This document shows, one piece after another, positions 1 through 9,932 of a stretch of DNA of 64,000 bases. The translations under genes were made by a program, and so were the position numbers. The stretch comes from Calothrix sp. NIES-3974 (GTDB lineage Bacteria > Cyanobacteriota > Cyanobacteriia > Cyanobacteriales > Nostocaceae), in contig NZ_AP018254.1 of NCBI RefSeq assembly GCF_002368395.1, positions 2,170,001-2,234,000 on the forward strand, in the 5' to 3' direction. The notes beneath the pieces were generated by a model that searched no databases, had not been told where the DNA came from, and was given only the letters and a program-made list of their open reading frames with translations. How positions within the stretch are numbered: the first letter of the stretch is position 1; every line of letters begins with the position of its first letter.

Positions 1-85
1 ATTCGCCTAAAGATAACTGCGAAGGTTACAGACCCTGATGTGAACATGGAAAGACAACATAGTAGATATATTTAATAGTCATAGT

Positions 86-1276
86 ATGCCCCAAAATTTA
101 GACTGGTTGCGTCGTGGAACTGTAGAAATTTTCCCACAATCTAGCGATTCTCAGGGAGAAACCGCGACGCTGGAAGATATCCTGACAAATACTAACCGAC
201 CATTGCGAGTCAAACTAGGGATCGATCCCACAGCTGGGGATATTCATTTAGGTCATAGCATACCTATCAGAAAATTACGAGCATTTCAGGATGCAGGTCA
301 TACAGCAGTTCTCATAATTGGTGATTTTACCGCACGAATTGGTGATCCAACTGGTAAATCGGAAACACGTCAACAATTAACGGTAGAACAAGTTCAGGAA
401 TATGCGAAAACCTACCTAGAGCAGGTGCGGCCAATTTTAGATTTTGATACTCCTGGACGGCTGGAGGTGCGTTACAATTCCGAATGGTTATCCCAACTCG
501 ATTTAAACAAAATTTTAGAACTTTTATCCACCATGACCGTGGGACAAATGTTGGAAAAGGAAGGTTTTGATTTACGCTTCAAAAAACAAAACCCGATTTT
601 CTTACATGAATTTATGTATCCTTTAATGCAGGGTTACGATTCGGTAGCAGTGGAAGCCGACGTGGAATTAGGGGGTACTGACCAGAAGTTTAATATTGCT
701 GTGGGTCGAGATTTACAGCGACATTTTGGTCAAAAACCCCAATTTGGGTTGCTGTTACCAATTTTGATTGGTACGGATGGGGTACAAAAAATGTCGAAAT
801 CTTTAGGTAATTACATTGGTTTAAGTGAGCATCCGAATAATAAGTATCAAAAATTGCAAGCTATTCCCGATAATTTATTGAGACAATATTTTGAGTTATT
901 GACGAATTTACCTTTAGAACAGTTGCCGGAAAATCCTAGAGAACAACAAAAGTTATTAGCCGGGGAAATCGTCACCCAATATCATGGTGAAATTGCTGCT
1001 CAAGAAGCGAAAATAGCAGCAGAGTCTGCGGGACAAGCAGGAAGTATTCCGGAGTTTTCCCTGATGGCTGTGGAATTTCCAGCGCGATTAAGCAGTATTC
1101 TTAATGGTAGTGGTTTATGTAAAAGTGGTGGTGAAGGACGGAGAAAAATCCAGGAGGGAGGGGTGCGTCTGGATGGGGAAAAAGTCACAGACCCAGAAGT
1201 CACCTATAGGAGTGCGGATGAGTTGAAGGGTAAGGTTTTGCAGTTGGGTAAGAAAAATTTTGTGCGACTGGTATAG
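86..1276 (+). CDS. tyrS: tyrosyl-tRNA synthetase
   Basis: Charges tRNA-Tyr with tyrosine in the cytoplasm. The 396-residue protein carries the class I signatures: HLGH at residues 54-57 (the HIGH motif) and KMSKS at 235-239. The C-terminal ~65 residues look like an S4 RNA-binding domain ([20 protein letters not shown] region). Length and KMSKS form fit the TyrZ-like branch of bacterial TyrRS. The ATG start gives the expected short N-terminal extension. It stands alone; the next gene on the strand is more than 450 bases away. Identification is firm. Confidence 0.96.
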   Translation: MPQNLDWLRRGTVEIFPQSSDSQGETATLEDILTNTNRPLRVKLGIDPTAGDIHLGHSIPIRKLRAFQDAGHTAVLIIGDFTARIGDPTGKSETRQQLTVEQVQEYAKTYLEQVRPILDFDTPGRLEVRYNSEWLSQLDLNKILELLSTMTVGQMLEKEGFDLRFKKQNPIFLHEFMYPLMQGYDSVAVEADVELGGTDQKFNIAVGRDLQRHFGQKPQFGLLLPILIGTDGVQKMSKSLGNYIGLSEHPNNKYQKLQAIPDNLLRQYFELLTNLPLEQLPENPREQQKLLAGEIVTQYHGEIAAQEAKIAAESAGQAGSIPEFSLMAVEFPARLSSILNGSGLCKSGGEGRRKIQEGGVRLDGEKVTDPEVTYRSADELKGKVLQLGKKNFVRLV

Positions 1277-1731
1277 GGAGGGAGACAGGAGACAGGAGGA
1301 AACATTTTATACTGTCTCCTGTACTCAGAATCTATTTTGATATCGTGTCTGTTTACATACCCCAGTCAACACTATAATCCTTGTGAATCAATGATTTTGT
1401 CAGTTAAAGTTCAAAGTCACCTCATTTATTAGTTGAGAAAAAAGTCAATAACCGGCTAATTCCAGGTTTATCAATATACTAGGGTGTGTTATCAATTAGC
1501 TTGAGAACGCCTACCGTATTAGCTTATAGGCTTTCGGCTCATAGGAAGTGATAATTGTTGAAATCCTTGCTGTCAAAGCTGTTCATTTTAAATTGATGAC
1601 AGACCCTAAGAGGTTTTTAGAAACTTTTATTTTCCACGAATATTGCTGGACAAGAGTTTCTGACTTGATGAATCATGTTAAACCAGTTTCCGTGACAAAT
1701 CGAAAATCCAAAATCCAAAATCCAAAATCGA
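1277..1731. other. intergenic region, tyrS to pyrF
   Basis: No convincing gene. Just after tyrS an imperfect hairpin pairs AGGAGACAG (1287-1295) with CTGTCTCCT (1312-1320), possibly a weak terminator although no T-run follows. Immediately before pyrF there is a short tandem string of the AAAATCC type (about 1698-1730), a common cyanobacterial intergenic repeat. Confidence 0.5.
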
Positions 1732-2466
1732 ATGAGTGAGAGAATTATTGTTCCCTTAGATGTGTCAAGTTTGGCAGATGCGATCGCGCTAATTGATCTG
1801 CTTCCGGAGGTTACTTTTTGGAAGGTGGGTCTGGAGTTGTTTACAAGTACTGGACCGGGGATTCTCGAAGTGTTAAAGTCCCGCAATAAACGGATATTTC
1901 TGGATTTAAAGTTCCATGATATCCCGAATACCGTCGCTGGTGCTTGTTATGCTGCGGCTCAGTATGGTATTGATCTATTAACTATCCATGCCACTGCGGG
2001 ACGGGATGCCTTAATTGCGGCGGTAACGGCGGTGCAAAGGGGTGCAAATGCGGTAAATATGACTCCACCCCGGTTAATTGCCATTACCTTACTAACAAGT
2101 ATTTCCCCCCGTCAATTAGCCTTTGATTTGCGTGTACCCTTGGAATTACCGGAATTCACCCTGGAAATGGCCTTCATGGCTCAGGAATCCGGTTGTGATG
2201 GGGTGGTTTGTTCCCCCCAGGAAGCAGCTGGACTACGCGATCGCTTGGGGAATGATTTCTTACTGGTTTGTCCGGGTGTACGTCCCTCCTGGTCTACTAA
2301 AGACGACCAACAACGCACTTTTACCCCCGCTCAAGCCTTAGCCGCAGGAGCTAATTATTTGGTAATTGGTAGACCAATTACTGCTGCACCGGAACCCGCG
2401 ATCGCTTGGCAAAAAATTTGTGCAGAATTGCATAGTCGGGAATCGGGGGTGGAAAATGGTGAGTAG
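1732..2466 (+). CDS. pyrF: orotidine 5'-phosphate decarboxylase
   Basis: Last step of UMP synthesis, decarboxylating OMP. The 244-residue protein has the diagnostic catalytic block [10 protein letters not shown] (D58, K60, D63), with Asp10 and Lys31 also in place, in a TIM-barrel-sized chain. The ATG at 1732 directly follows the AAAATCC repeat. The downstream hypothetical gene starts inside its last codons (11-base overlap), so the two are probably co-transcribed. Confidence 0.95.
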   Translation: MSERIIVPLDVSSLADAIALIDLLPEVTFWKVGLELFTSTGPGILEVLKSRNKRIFLDLKFHDIPNTVAGACYAAAQYGIDLLTIHATAGRDALIAAVTAVQRGANAVNMTPPRLIAITLLTSISPRQLAFDLRVPLELPEFTLEMAFMAQESGCDGVVCSPQEAAGLRDRLGNDFLLVCPGVRPSWSTKDDQQRTFTPAQALAAGANYLVIGRPITAAPEPAIAWQKICAELHSRESGVENGE

Positions 2467-3103
2467 AAATATTTACGTTACCCTGGGTTTATTCAGTAAT
2501 TTTACTAGTTTACTAGCGAATTTCCCCTTGGGGTTGGACAGTACCAATCCTAACCGACACCCGGTTCACAACCCTGTTAATCATCATGCGATCGCTCCTT
2601 CCCAATTACCAATGACCCCCGTTATTCCCACCACCTGCTCCCAGCTACCCCTGGAAAAAATCACCCACCTGATGTTACGGGATTTACCCGGTTACGCCAA
2701 CCGTGTCACCCAAAGAGCGCGGAGACTCAAACGTCAAGGGGAAACCTATAGTTACATTTTGGTCGCTGGCAAAGCAGAATTTCAACCCCTACCACTCAAC
2801 CCCCAACCCACTAGTCGTCTCCCTGATTACCAAGAATCATCGGATATAGAGCAAGTATTTTTTACCACCCTAGAGCGTCGATACACGGCAAAAGCAGCCA
2901 TCGAAATGCAACAGTACCATTGGTTACTATTAACGAAAACCCCTGAAGGTTGGTATCAAGTTTCCATGCGTAGTCAAACTGGTTCCTATCCATCTCGACC
3001 CAATCAAATCCTTGCACCCCTCCGGGATAGTTCCCAAGGTGTAGTCGGAGAAGCTGTTAATCTGTGGTTACGGGATTGTCGTGCTAATAGTGTGAAATTT
3101 TGA
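2456..3103 (+). CDS. conserved hypothetical exported protein
   Basis: About 215 residues from the ATG at 2456. This start is chosen over an upstream one because the N-terminus ([16 protein letters not shown]) then reads as a signal peptide and the gene overlaps the end of pyrF by only 11 bases. The mature part begins with a Pro/Asn-rich stretch and contains conserved-looking blocks ([18 protein letters not shown] and [12 protein letters not shown]) that recall lipid- or envelope-associated cyanobacterial proteins of unknown role. I do not recognise a named family. Position suggests co-transcription with pyrF. Confidence 0.75.
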   Translation: MVSRNIYVTLGLFSNFTSLLANFPLGLDSTNPNRHPVHNPVNHHAIAPSQLPMTPVIPTTCSQLPLEKITHLMLRDLPGYANRVTQRARRLKRQGETYSYILVAGKAEFQPLPLNPQPTSRLPDYQESSDIEQVFFTTLERRYTAKAAIEMQQYHWLLLTKTPEGWYQVSMRSQTGSYPSRPNQILAPLRDSSQGVVGEAVNLWLRDCRANSVKF

Positions 3104-3445
3104 ATCAGGGAAATACAGGGAGTCGGGAGTGGGGAATAGGGAGTAGGGGTACATGGGACTGTAGTCTTTTCCTCGCTCCCACGCAGAGCATCCTCGCTCC
3201 CACGCTCTGCGTGGGAGTGGGATTTGCAAGGCTCCGCCTTGTATTATAACCCCCCACTCTGACTCCCAAGCGAATATAAGAGAATGTTTTAAAAGTCGAT
3301 TTTAATACTTGGAATCGGAATCGTTATAACTATTCTCTACTCCCCACTCCCTGTTCCCGAAAAAACCTGGCGTTTGTAATCTTTATATCTTTATAACCAA
3401 GAAAAGTGGAATCGAAATGATTTAGAACTATTACCCACTCCCCAC
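3104..3445. other. intergenic region with hairpin and dispersed repeat
   Basis: No gene. Holds GGGAGTAGGG-type strings, a perfect 14-bp inverted repeat (3176-3189 with 3204-3217) around the sequence CTCCCACGCAGAGC, and one of three identical copies of a 23-bp motif (3284-3306) that recurs at 15614-15636 and 40971-40993. Confidence 0.7.
3176..3217. repeat. perfect 14-bp palindromic repeat
   Basis: CTCCCACGCAGAGC pairs exactly with GCTCTGCGTGGGAG across a 14-nt loop. It lies between convergent genes (the pyrF unit and cysA), so it could serve as a bidirectional terminator, but no T-run follows and a REP-like dispersed repeat is equally likely. Confidence 0.7.
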
Positions 3446-4462
3446 TCAAATCGAATAATAAAGGGGGAAAGATTTCGCATCCTTTGGTTTTACGTATACT
3501 TTCTGCTGTGGTTCCAAATTTAACTCATCAAACCGTTCCCGACTTAAATGGGCAATCACCACCTGACCGTCCTCTAAACCTAACTCCGCTTGAATTTCCC
3601 AGCCGAGATGAATCAAGCGGTTAACCCTGGCAGGAACCGTTGTACCATTGGGCACAGTATCAACAATTACATCTTGAGGGCGAAGAAACATTTCCGGGTG
3701 GGCTGAGTCAAAGCCGTTGGTTTGGAACAAGCGTGATGTACTGGGTAACACATTCACCGGACCAATAAAACTCATGACAAAAGCCGTCGCTGGATGGTCG
3801 TAAATCTCTGCTGGTGTGCCCACCTGTTCCACCCGTCCCCGATTCATGACCACAATTTCGTCGGAAACTTCCATTGCTTCTTCCTGGTCATGGGTGACAA
3901 ACACGGTAGTCACGTGAACTTCGTCGTGTAATCTGCGTAACCAAGCTCGTAAATCCTTACGGACTTTTGCATCCAGAGCGCCAAAGGGTTCATCCAATAA
4001 TAATACCTTTGGTTCCACTGCTAAAGCACGGGCTAGGGCAACTCGTTGACGTTGACCACCCGATAGTTGGGAGGGATAGCGATCGCCTAATCCGGACAGC
4101 TGTACTAATTCTAACAATTCTTCCACCCGGTGTTTAATTTTTGCCTTTGATGCTCTACGGATTTCCAGACCAAAGGCGATATTTTGGCGGACTGTTAAAT
4201 GCTTAAACAGGGCATAGTGTTGAAACACAAAGCCGATATTCCGCTCCTGTACACTTTGATAGGTGGCATCCTTCCCAGTTAATAAAATCCTACCACTATC
4301 AGGCATCTCTAATCCAGCAATTAGCCTCAATAGTGTGGACTTACCGGAACCGGAAGGTCCCAATAATGCGACTAAGGAACCACTGTTGATTTCTAAACTA
4401 ACCTCATCTACAGCCTTAAAGCTACCAAATTGTTTTGACACGCTCTCAACTACAATACCCAC
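3446..4462 (-). CDS. cysA: sulfate/thiosulfate ABC transporter ATP-binding protein
   Basis: ATPase subunit powering sulfate-type anion import at the inner membrane. The 338-residue chain has Walker [10 protein letters not shown] (35-43), Q-loop Q81, signature LSGGQRQR from 133, Walker B VLLLDEP (153-159) and the switch His191 ([10 protein letters not shown]), followed by a ~100-residue C-terminal TOBE/MOI-like regulatory domain. The pattern GPVNVLP just after the ATPase core is typical of CysA. The permease and binding-protein genes (cysT, cysW, sbpA) are not adjacent. Family assignment is firm; substrate specificity is inferred. Confidence 0.85.
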   Translation of the reverse strand: MGIVVESVSKQFGSFKAVDEVSLEINSGSLVALLGPSGSGKSTLLRLIAGLEMPDSGRILLTGKDATYQSVQERNIGFVFQHYALFKHLTVRQNIAFGLEIRRASKAKIKHRVEELLELVQLSGLGDRYPSQLSGGQRQRVALARALAVEPKVLLLDEPFGALDAKVRKDLRAWLRRLHDEVHVTTVFVTHDQEEAMEVSDEIVVMNRGRVEQVGTPAEIYDHPATAFVMSFIGPVNVLPSTSRLFQTNGFDSAHPEMFLRPQDVIVDTVPNGTTVPARVNRLIHLGWEIQAELGLEDGQVVIAHLSRERFDELNLEPQQKVYVKPKDAKSFPLYYSI

Positions 4463-5180
4463 GGCTTTGACCTCGGCAACTAATCTACGGTTTATTGGTG
4501 GGAATACCGTGATTGGAAATATACCACAAATTGTGATCGAATAGACAGTTTTTAATTTTGAGTGAGAAAAATTTCTTTATATCCAGTAGGTTGACGAAAA
4601 ATGTGACATTTGTCTTAGAATCAACAAAAATTGCGTCAATGATTATATTTTTGTTAATTTTTAGTTGGAAAATGGGTATATTAACAAATAGAAATAAATA
4701 GAAATTTACTTGATTTAACGGTGCATTTGTATATGGAATGATGAAAGTAATCAAAACAATCATCGTTGGTTTTCTGACCAAAATATATATTCTTTTTTTG
4801 TAAGTTATTTATAGCGACATAACGTGTTCACTTCTTGATAGTGTTCATGCTTGAAGTGAGAAAATTCCCAGTTATCGAATTCTCCAAATAGAACGAGATG
4901 ATTCTCAGATATAAATTTTAAAATACAGGGTTAAATATCTATTATTTTTGTTTATATTGCGTCAGTTTGGCAGTAAAAAGGGAAAAAATCACTGATAAAG
5001 AAATCCTATCCTCCAGACTTTTCACTAACTACAAATAGTGGCTTGCTTACTCTACGCTTTATTGTACTAGTCTATTAGCACACAAAAACAAAAAAAAATA
5101 ATCATGTGATTTGCAAAACTCAGGTCTTCCATCTATTCCATCAACAAAAATCATCAAATTGTCAAGAGCAACAATTCATT
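4463..5180. other. AT-rich intergenic region between divergent cysA and PAS gene
   Basis: About 700 bases of AT-rich DNA between divergent genes. I see no convincing coding sequence, RNA or repeat. It must hold both promoters. Confidence 0.5.
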
Positions 5181-5570
5181 ATGTCTCCCAAACACTTAAA
5201 TAATCTCAATGCTTATCCCCAGAAAAACTCCAACACTGTTTTAGAAAAGAATGAAACTAATGAAACAGATGCTGAATATCGGCGTATATTTGAAAGTGTG
5301 AATGACGCAATGGCGATTATTGATATACAAACAGGTGTAATTGTTGCCATCAATCCGATTGCTACTAAAATGTATGGTTATTCTCAAGAAGAATGGCCAT
5401 ATCTCAAACCCACAGACTTTTTGCATTCCGATTCAGTTCATCTTTTTGCTGATTTCCTTGCTCAACTGAGAGCGGGTCAGGAATTTAAGGAAGTCGTTTC
5501 TGGTTTGAGTTGGAAATACCGGAAGCAGCAGAATGGATTGTATCTTCCCGTGCTACTTCTTTTGGTGTGA
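5181..5570 (+). pseudogene. PAS-domain fragment of a hybrid histidine kinase
   Basis: From ATG 5181 (MSPKHLNNL) the frame encodes about 129 residues with a recognisable PAS fold start (YRRIFESVNDAMAIID, then YGYSQEEWPYLKPTDFLHSD). The domain breaks off near 5490-5570 in a non-homologous tail ending in VLLLLV. The following frame picks up directly at the receiver domain of the same kind of protein, so the histidine-kinase core that should lie between is missing. I read this as the 5' part of a PAS-kinase-receiver gene that suffered an internal deletion; it could still be made as a small PAS protein. Confidence 0.6.
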
Positions 5571-6235
5571 TTACGGGTTATCAAGGTAATTATCGCTATA
5601 AAATCCTCATCGTCGATGACCGTTGGGAAAATCGTTCTGTGGTGAAGAATTTATTGGAACCGATTGGATTTACGCTTGTCGAAGCGGTTAATGGAGAGGA
5701 TGGAATCGCAAAAGCCAATAGTTTTCAACCTGACTTAATTATTACAGATTTAGCCATGCCTGTGATGAATGGCTTGGAAATGGTTAAGCAAATGCGGGAA
5801 TCACCAAACCTGAAACAGACAATAATCATAGCTTCTTCTGCAAGTGTGTTTGATTTCCATCGACAGGAAGCTCGTGCAGCTGGTTGTAATGATTTTATTC
5901 CCAAACCCGTGCAAGCGGAAGAACTGCTAGATCAACTTCAGTATTATCTCAAGCTGGAGTGGATATATGAGAACACACCTAAACCAGAACCTCCTAATAC
6001 CTTTGTGACAAATGGAGATGGTTGGATAGTTCCAGAAACCATTCATTTGCAGAATTTACACACAGCTGTACAACGTTGTCGTATTAGTGAAATTCAAGCA
6101 GCAGCTCAACAACTTAAGCAAGTAGACTCCCAGTATAGTCCCTTTGCAGATAAAGTTTTGGCTTTAGCATCCGAATTTGATATCGATGCGATCGCGCTAT
6201 TACTTGAACAGTCCGCAGTAAAAACAGATGAATAA
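5510..6235 (+). CDS. response-regulator receiver protein, remnant of a hybrid kinase
   Basis: The 241-residue reading frame has a CheY-like receiver (YKILIVDDRWENR, phosphoacceptor Asp in LIITDLAMPVMNG, Thr/Ser and Lys in IPKPVQ), then a C-terminal helical tail typical of cyanobacterial hybrid kinases. The N-terminal ~25 residues look like the linker that normally joins the kinase ATPase domain to the receiver, and the chain overlaps the PAS fragment in another frame. So it is either an orphan receiver or the 3' half of a broken gene. The neighbouring gene (6287) is an intact receiver-kinase and could be its partner. Confidence 0.65.
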   Translation: MEIPEAAEWIVSSRATSFGVITGYQGNYRYKILIVDDRWENRSVVKNLLEPIGFTLVEAVNGEDGIAKANSFQPDLIITDLAMPVMNGLEMVKQMRESPNLKQTIIIASSASVFDFHRQEARAAGCNDFIPKPVQAEELLDQLQYYLKLEWIYENTPKPEPPNTFVTNGDGWIVPETIHLQNLHTAVQRCRISEIQAAAQQLKQVDSQYSPFADKVLALASEFDIDAIALLLEQSAVKTDE

Positions 6236-6286
6236 AGACTGGTGAATAATTATTAGTTCCTAATTACTGATTATTTGGTAAATATT

Positions 6287-7573
6287 ATGCCTGCCAACAC
6301 AATTTTAATTGTTGATGATACTCCCAATAACATCAAGTTATTATTTGATGTTTTAGATAGTGCTGGATTCGATATTTCCGTGGTCAAAAGTGGAGAAACA
6401 GCCTTGGAAAAATTACCCTATATTAATCCTGATTTAATATTACTAGATATTATGATGCCGGGAATCGACGGCTTTGAGACCTGTCGTCGCATTAAATCTG
6501 ATATCAATATGGCAGATATTCCCATCATTTTTATGACTGCTTTGACAGATACGGAAAATAAGGTTTGTGGTTTAAAATCCGGTGCAGTTGATTATATTAC
6601 TAAGCCAATTCAAGTTGAAGAAGTTTTAGCCAGGGTGAATATCCATTTACATTTAAGAAATATCCAAACTAAGTTACAGCAAGAAGTTCAAGAACGTCAA
6701 CAAGCAGAACTCAAATTGCAAGAAAACATTACTTCTATGCAACAAATGCAAATACAATTAATTCAAAATGAAAAAATGTCAGCCCTGGGTAATTTAGTCG
6801 CAGGTGTCGCTCACGAAATGAATAATCCTTTAGGATTTATTGCTGCTAGTTTAAAACAAGCAAAACCCAATTTTACCGACATTAGTGACCACCTGAAATT
6901 ATATCAAGAAACTTTTCCCCATCCCGGCAAAGAAATTCTCGAACACGCGGAAGAAATCGACATCAAATATAGCCTGGAAGACTTCCCCAAAATGCTCGAT
7001 GCAATGGTCATGGCATGTGACAGACTCAAAAATATTAGCACCAGTTTACGCACCTTCTCCCGTGCTGATAAAGATTATAAAGTGCCATTCAACATCCATG
7101 AAGGTATCGACAGCACAATTTTAATCCTCAAACATCGTCTCAAAGCCTCAGAATACCGTCCAGCCATTGAAGTCATCACTGAATACGGTAATTTACCACA
7201 AATCAACTGTTTTCCCGGTCAATTAAACCAAGTATTTATGAATATCCTCGCGAATGCGATTGATGCATTAGATGAAGCCAATACAGGTAAAAGTTATGAG
7301 GAAATAAAAGCCAACCCCAACAAAATTATCATCAAAACATCAATGGAAAATAATCACGCCAAAATCTCAATTCGAGACAACGGTAAAGGAATGACAGCAG
7401 AAATTCAACAGAAAATCTTCGACCATTTATTTACCACCAAGGGTGTGGGTAAGGGTACGGGATTAGGATTAGCGATCGCTCGACAGATTATCGAAGAAAC
7501 CCACGCAGGTAAACTGAGTTGTGTCTCTGAACTTGGTCAGGGTACGGAGTTTATCATTGATATACCCCAATGA
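6287..7573 (+). CDS. receiver-histidine kinase hybrid sensor
   Basis: A 428-residue two-component protein with an N-terminal receiver (D10/D11, phosphoacceptor Asp54 in LLDIMMPG, Lys106), a coiled-coil linker (about 125-165), and a histidine kinase with His176 in the motif VAGVAHEMNNP. A HATPase_c domain follows, with an N-box (FMNILANAIDAL) and G-boxes (RDNGKGM, KGTGLGLAI). ATG 6287 is preferred to an in-frame TTG at 6275 because it starts four residues before the first receiver strand. There are no membrane segments, so it is cytoplasmic. The input signal is unknown; it probably works with a partner sensor. Confidence 0.88.
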   Translation: MPANTILIVDDTPNNIKLLFDVLDSAGFDISVVKSGETALEKLPYINPDLILLDIMMPGIDGFETCRRIKSDINMADIPIIFMTALTDTENKVCGLKSGAVDYITKPIQVEEVLARVNIHLHLRNIQTKLQQEVQERQQAELKLQENITSMQQMQIQLIQNEKMSALGNLVAGVAHEMNNPLGFIAASLKQAKPNFTDISDHLKLYQETFPHPGKEILEHAEEIDIKYSLEDFPKMLDAMVMACDRLKNISTSLRTFSRADKDYKVPFNIHEGIDSTILILKHRLKASEYRPAIEVITEYGNLPQINCFPGQLNQVFMNILANAIDALDEANTGKSYEEIKANPNKIIIKTSMENNHAKISIRDNGKGMTAEIQQKIFDHLFTTKGVGKGTGLGLAIARQIIEETHAGKLSCVSELGQGTEFIIDIPQ

Positions 7574-7628
7574 TATTCGACAATAGTTATACTTGCTAGT
7601 AGATATTCTCCGCGATCGCAGTCGGGTT

Positions 7629-8468
7629 TTACATAGACTGGTTTTTAGATATGATCATTGTAGCCCCGTCCATAGAAATTAACTGACCTTGCTCTGTTTC
7701 TTGGATACCAGTTGCGATCGCTTGTAAAAACTCTTGACGTTGTGACTGGGAAAGCAAACTAGAGTCACCCTGACAAATAAAATCCATCAAGCTTTTACCT
7801 GTTGGTGAATTCTCCTCGTATAAGGACTCAACATTGAGGTATTCTGGATATCTGGTGGCATTGTAAACTAGTCCCATTGCGGTCACCAGTTCTTGCATTT
7901 TTTCGATGGATAGTATATCTGGTATACCACCTCCAGTAATATCTGCATATTTCAAAATTAAATCGTAAATCACAGTATCTTTTGTGGCTAAGGTAATTGC
8001 AATCAAGCCATTTTCCTTGAGCATTCCCATGCTATCCTGAATGATTCTTTGCTCACTGCCTGGCATGTGGTACAAACTGTGAGTAAAATGGATTACATCA
8101 AATTTTGCAGATGTTTGAAAATTTTCAATCGTATCCGGATGAATTTCCAGTTCAACCTGGGGAAAATTGACAGCATTGATTTGTTCTTGATAGCGCTGAC
8201 AATGGAAGGGATTTGGCTCAATGGCTATGTATTTTAATTGATAATCTCTTGGTAGATATTCTTGTAAAGCTGCGATTAACAGAGCATCAAAATCCCCTGT
8301 TCCCGCTCCCACACTTAGCACTGAAACCTGTGCATCTTGGGGTTTGAGATTTTGCAACATCAAATTAATCGATGCTTGACGGTCTGCAATCCAATTGTTG
8401 AGAAAAACCTGGTAGCTAGAATCATAAAATTCGTCCATTTTCATGGTGGACTCGACAGAACTAACCAT
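7629..8468 (-). CDS. SAM-dependent methyltransferase, histamine N-methyltransferase-like
   Basis: A 279-residue class I methyltransferase. The SAM-binding glycine motif is SVGAGTGDFD (about residues 51-60), followed by an acidic strand end (IAIEPN). The arrangement of later blocks (DVIHFTHSLYHM, an LMDFI-type segment and a C-terminal MIISK strand) resembles animal histamine N-methyltransferase more than common bacterial methyltransferases. The substrate is unknown; a small amine is a guess from that resemblance. It is monocistronic, convergent with the kinase gene. Confidence 0.7.
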   Translation of the reverse strand: MVSSVESTMKMDEFYDSSYQVFLNNWIADRQASINLMLQNLKPQDAQVSVLSVGAGTGDFDALLIAALQEYLPRDYQLKYIAIEPNPFHCQRYQEQINAVNFPQVELEIHPDTIENFQTSAKFDVIHFTHSLYHMPGSEQRIIQDSMGMLKENGLIAITLATKDTVIYDLILKYADITGGGIPDILSIEKMQELVTAMGLVYNATRYPEYLNVESLYEENSPTGKSLMDFICQGDSSLLSQSQRQEFLQAIATGIQETEQGQLISMDGATMIISKNQSM

Positions 8469-8696
8469 TGGCGATAACCTATGTTCTGATACAATTTAAA
8501 CGATTTAAATTATACCATTCAGCATGGAAATAACCTTGTGAGTCTTGGTCAATTCAGTTCCCATTGATGCTATACAATTAAAAATAAAGTAGAGACGTAG
8601 GGATGCTAAGTTTCTACATGTTGTGGTTTAAATACAAAATGTAAATAATCGTAATTCATACCTAAATTCAGCAATACCCAGATTTGCATCTAAGCA

Positions 8697-9347
8697 CTAA
8701 CCTCGTCGCTGCTGCAACTTGCGATAAACATCCTTTAATTCCACACCATGATGGGCTAAAGCGACTAAGGTATGATAAAACAAATCGGCAACCTCCCCCG
8801 CAATTCCCTCCACGTCATCATCCTTAAATGCCATTACCACCTCTGCGGACTCTTCACCGATTTTTTTCAAAATCTTGTTATCACCACCCGCGAACAACTT
8901 ACAGGTGTAGGAATTCTCTATCGGATTATCTCGGCGATCGCAAATCACATTAAATACTTGGGATAGGGTATCACCGGGAGGTGGAGCAATTTTTCCCTCA
9001 ATTTGGTGAAAGCAACTCCTCTCACCTGTGTGACAAGCAATATCCCCGATTTGTTCAACTCCAATCAACAAGGCATCACTGTCACAATCGTAGCGAATAG
9101 TTTTGATCTTCTGTATGTGTCCCGAAGTTGCTCCCTTATGCCATAGTTCCTGTCGCGAACGACTCCAAAATACGGTTTCTCCAGTCGTCAAGGTTTTTTG
9201 TAGGGATTCCCGATTCATCCATGCCATCATTAACACCGTACCATCCAAATAATCTTGGACAATGGCAGGAACCAATCCCCGCTCATCATAACGAATCTTG
9301 TCAACGGGTATGGCATCGGGGAATAAATTTAGGGCTGAATCGGACAT
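8697..9347 (-). CDS. hisIE: bifunctional phosphoribosyl-AMP cyclohydrolase / phosphoribosyl-ATP pyrophosphatase
   Basis: Catalyses steps 2 and 3 of histidine synthesis. Residues ~1-115 are the HisI domain, with metal and zinc ligands in [10 protein letters not shown] and CHTGERSCF. Residues ~125-216 are the HisE domain, with the acidic [14 protein letters not shown] helix and EVADLFYH. A fused HisIE of about 215 residues is normal in cyanobacteria. It is a single gene, upstream of an intergenic repeat. Confidence 0.95.
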   Translation of the reverse strand: MSDSALNLFPDAIPVDKIRYDERGLVPAIVQDYLDGTVLMMAWMNRESLQKTLTTGETVFWSRSRQELWHKGATSGHIQKIKTIRYDCDSDALLIGVEQIGDIACHTGERSCFHQIEGKIAPPPGDTLSQVFNVICDRRDNPIENSYTCKLFAGGDNKILKKIGEESAEVVMAFKDDDVEGIAGEVADLFYHTLVALAHHGVELKDVYRKLQQRRG

Positions 9348-9432
9348 ACAATAGGCTCAAGCATTACCATTTAGGGATAACTTTACCATATCACTTTAAA
9401 GGGGAGTAGGGAATTGGGAGTGGGGAGTAGTG

Positions 9433-9495
9433 GTCTGTCCCATTAATCTGTACTAAAGCTACTAATACTAACCCCCCATATTTAATGGGATAGAC
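9433..9495. repeat. inverted repeat
   Basis: GTCTGTCCCATTAA (9433-9446) pairs with TTAATGGGATAGAC (9482-9495) with one G-U, enclosing about 35 bases. A similar left arm sequence appears near 28668. Likely a small dispersed intergenic repeat; function unknown. Confidence 0.5.
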
Positions 9496-9618
9496 TGTGT
9501 TCGAGTGAAAATTATTGTTGTTTTTAGCCCTTTTTTGCGATCGCCGAAAGTATTTTTTCAATCAACTTTTGTTAATTTTCTTTACAGGGGGGTAAATCTT
9601 TCACCAGCGGGGAAAAAT

Positions 9619-9807
9619 TTAAATAGTTTGATGTCGATACATAGCTGCCTGCATTTTCACGGCACTTAAAGCGACTTGGTGAGCCTTGGAAGCCTTGCCA
9701 TACCAATGGATTGCACTATTGTAAGCTGCTCGGTAAAGTTCCTGCTCTGCATCAGATAACCGACTACGGATTTCCAAGGGTAGATCACAATTGGCTTGAT
9801 ATAACAT
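9619..9807 (-). CDS. ChaB family protein
   Basis: A 62-residue protein whose whole length matches the ChaB pattern: LP near the start, an AEQELYRAAYNSAIHWY helix and a closing AHQVALSAVK motif. ChaB proteins are small; the family was once tied to cation transport regulation but its true role is unclear. In cyanobacteria it occurs as a free-standing gene, as here. It is transcribed divergently from hemL. Confidence 0.75.
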   Translation of the reverse strand: MLYQANCDLPLEIRSRLSDAEQELYRAAYNSAIHWYGKASKAHQVALSAVKMQAAMYRHQTI

Positions 9808-9921
9808 ACTTTTATTTTTAAACGCTTTTAAGTGATTCTAATTATAGATAATATAAATTTTGAGTCACATTTCCCACTATCCTAAGATAGAGCTGAATAA
9901 CGCCACGGTTTGAAAATAACT

Positions 9922-9928
9922 AGGAGAG
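9922..9928 (+). promoter_or_regulatory. ribosome binding site deciding the hemL TTG start
   Basis: AGGAGAG sits 5-6 bases before the TTG at 9933. No ATG lies at a suitable distance, so hemL most likely starts at TTG. Confidence 0.7.
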
Positions 9929-9932
9929 AACT

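Noticed and set aside
1617-1886. Open frame on the minus strand over the start of pyrF
   Set aside because: It overlaps pyrF antisense and the AAAATCC repeats and has no recognisable features.
4485-4781. 98-residue minus-strand frame upstream of cysA
   Set aside because: Low-complexity, AT-driven translation with no motif; in the promoter region.
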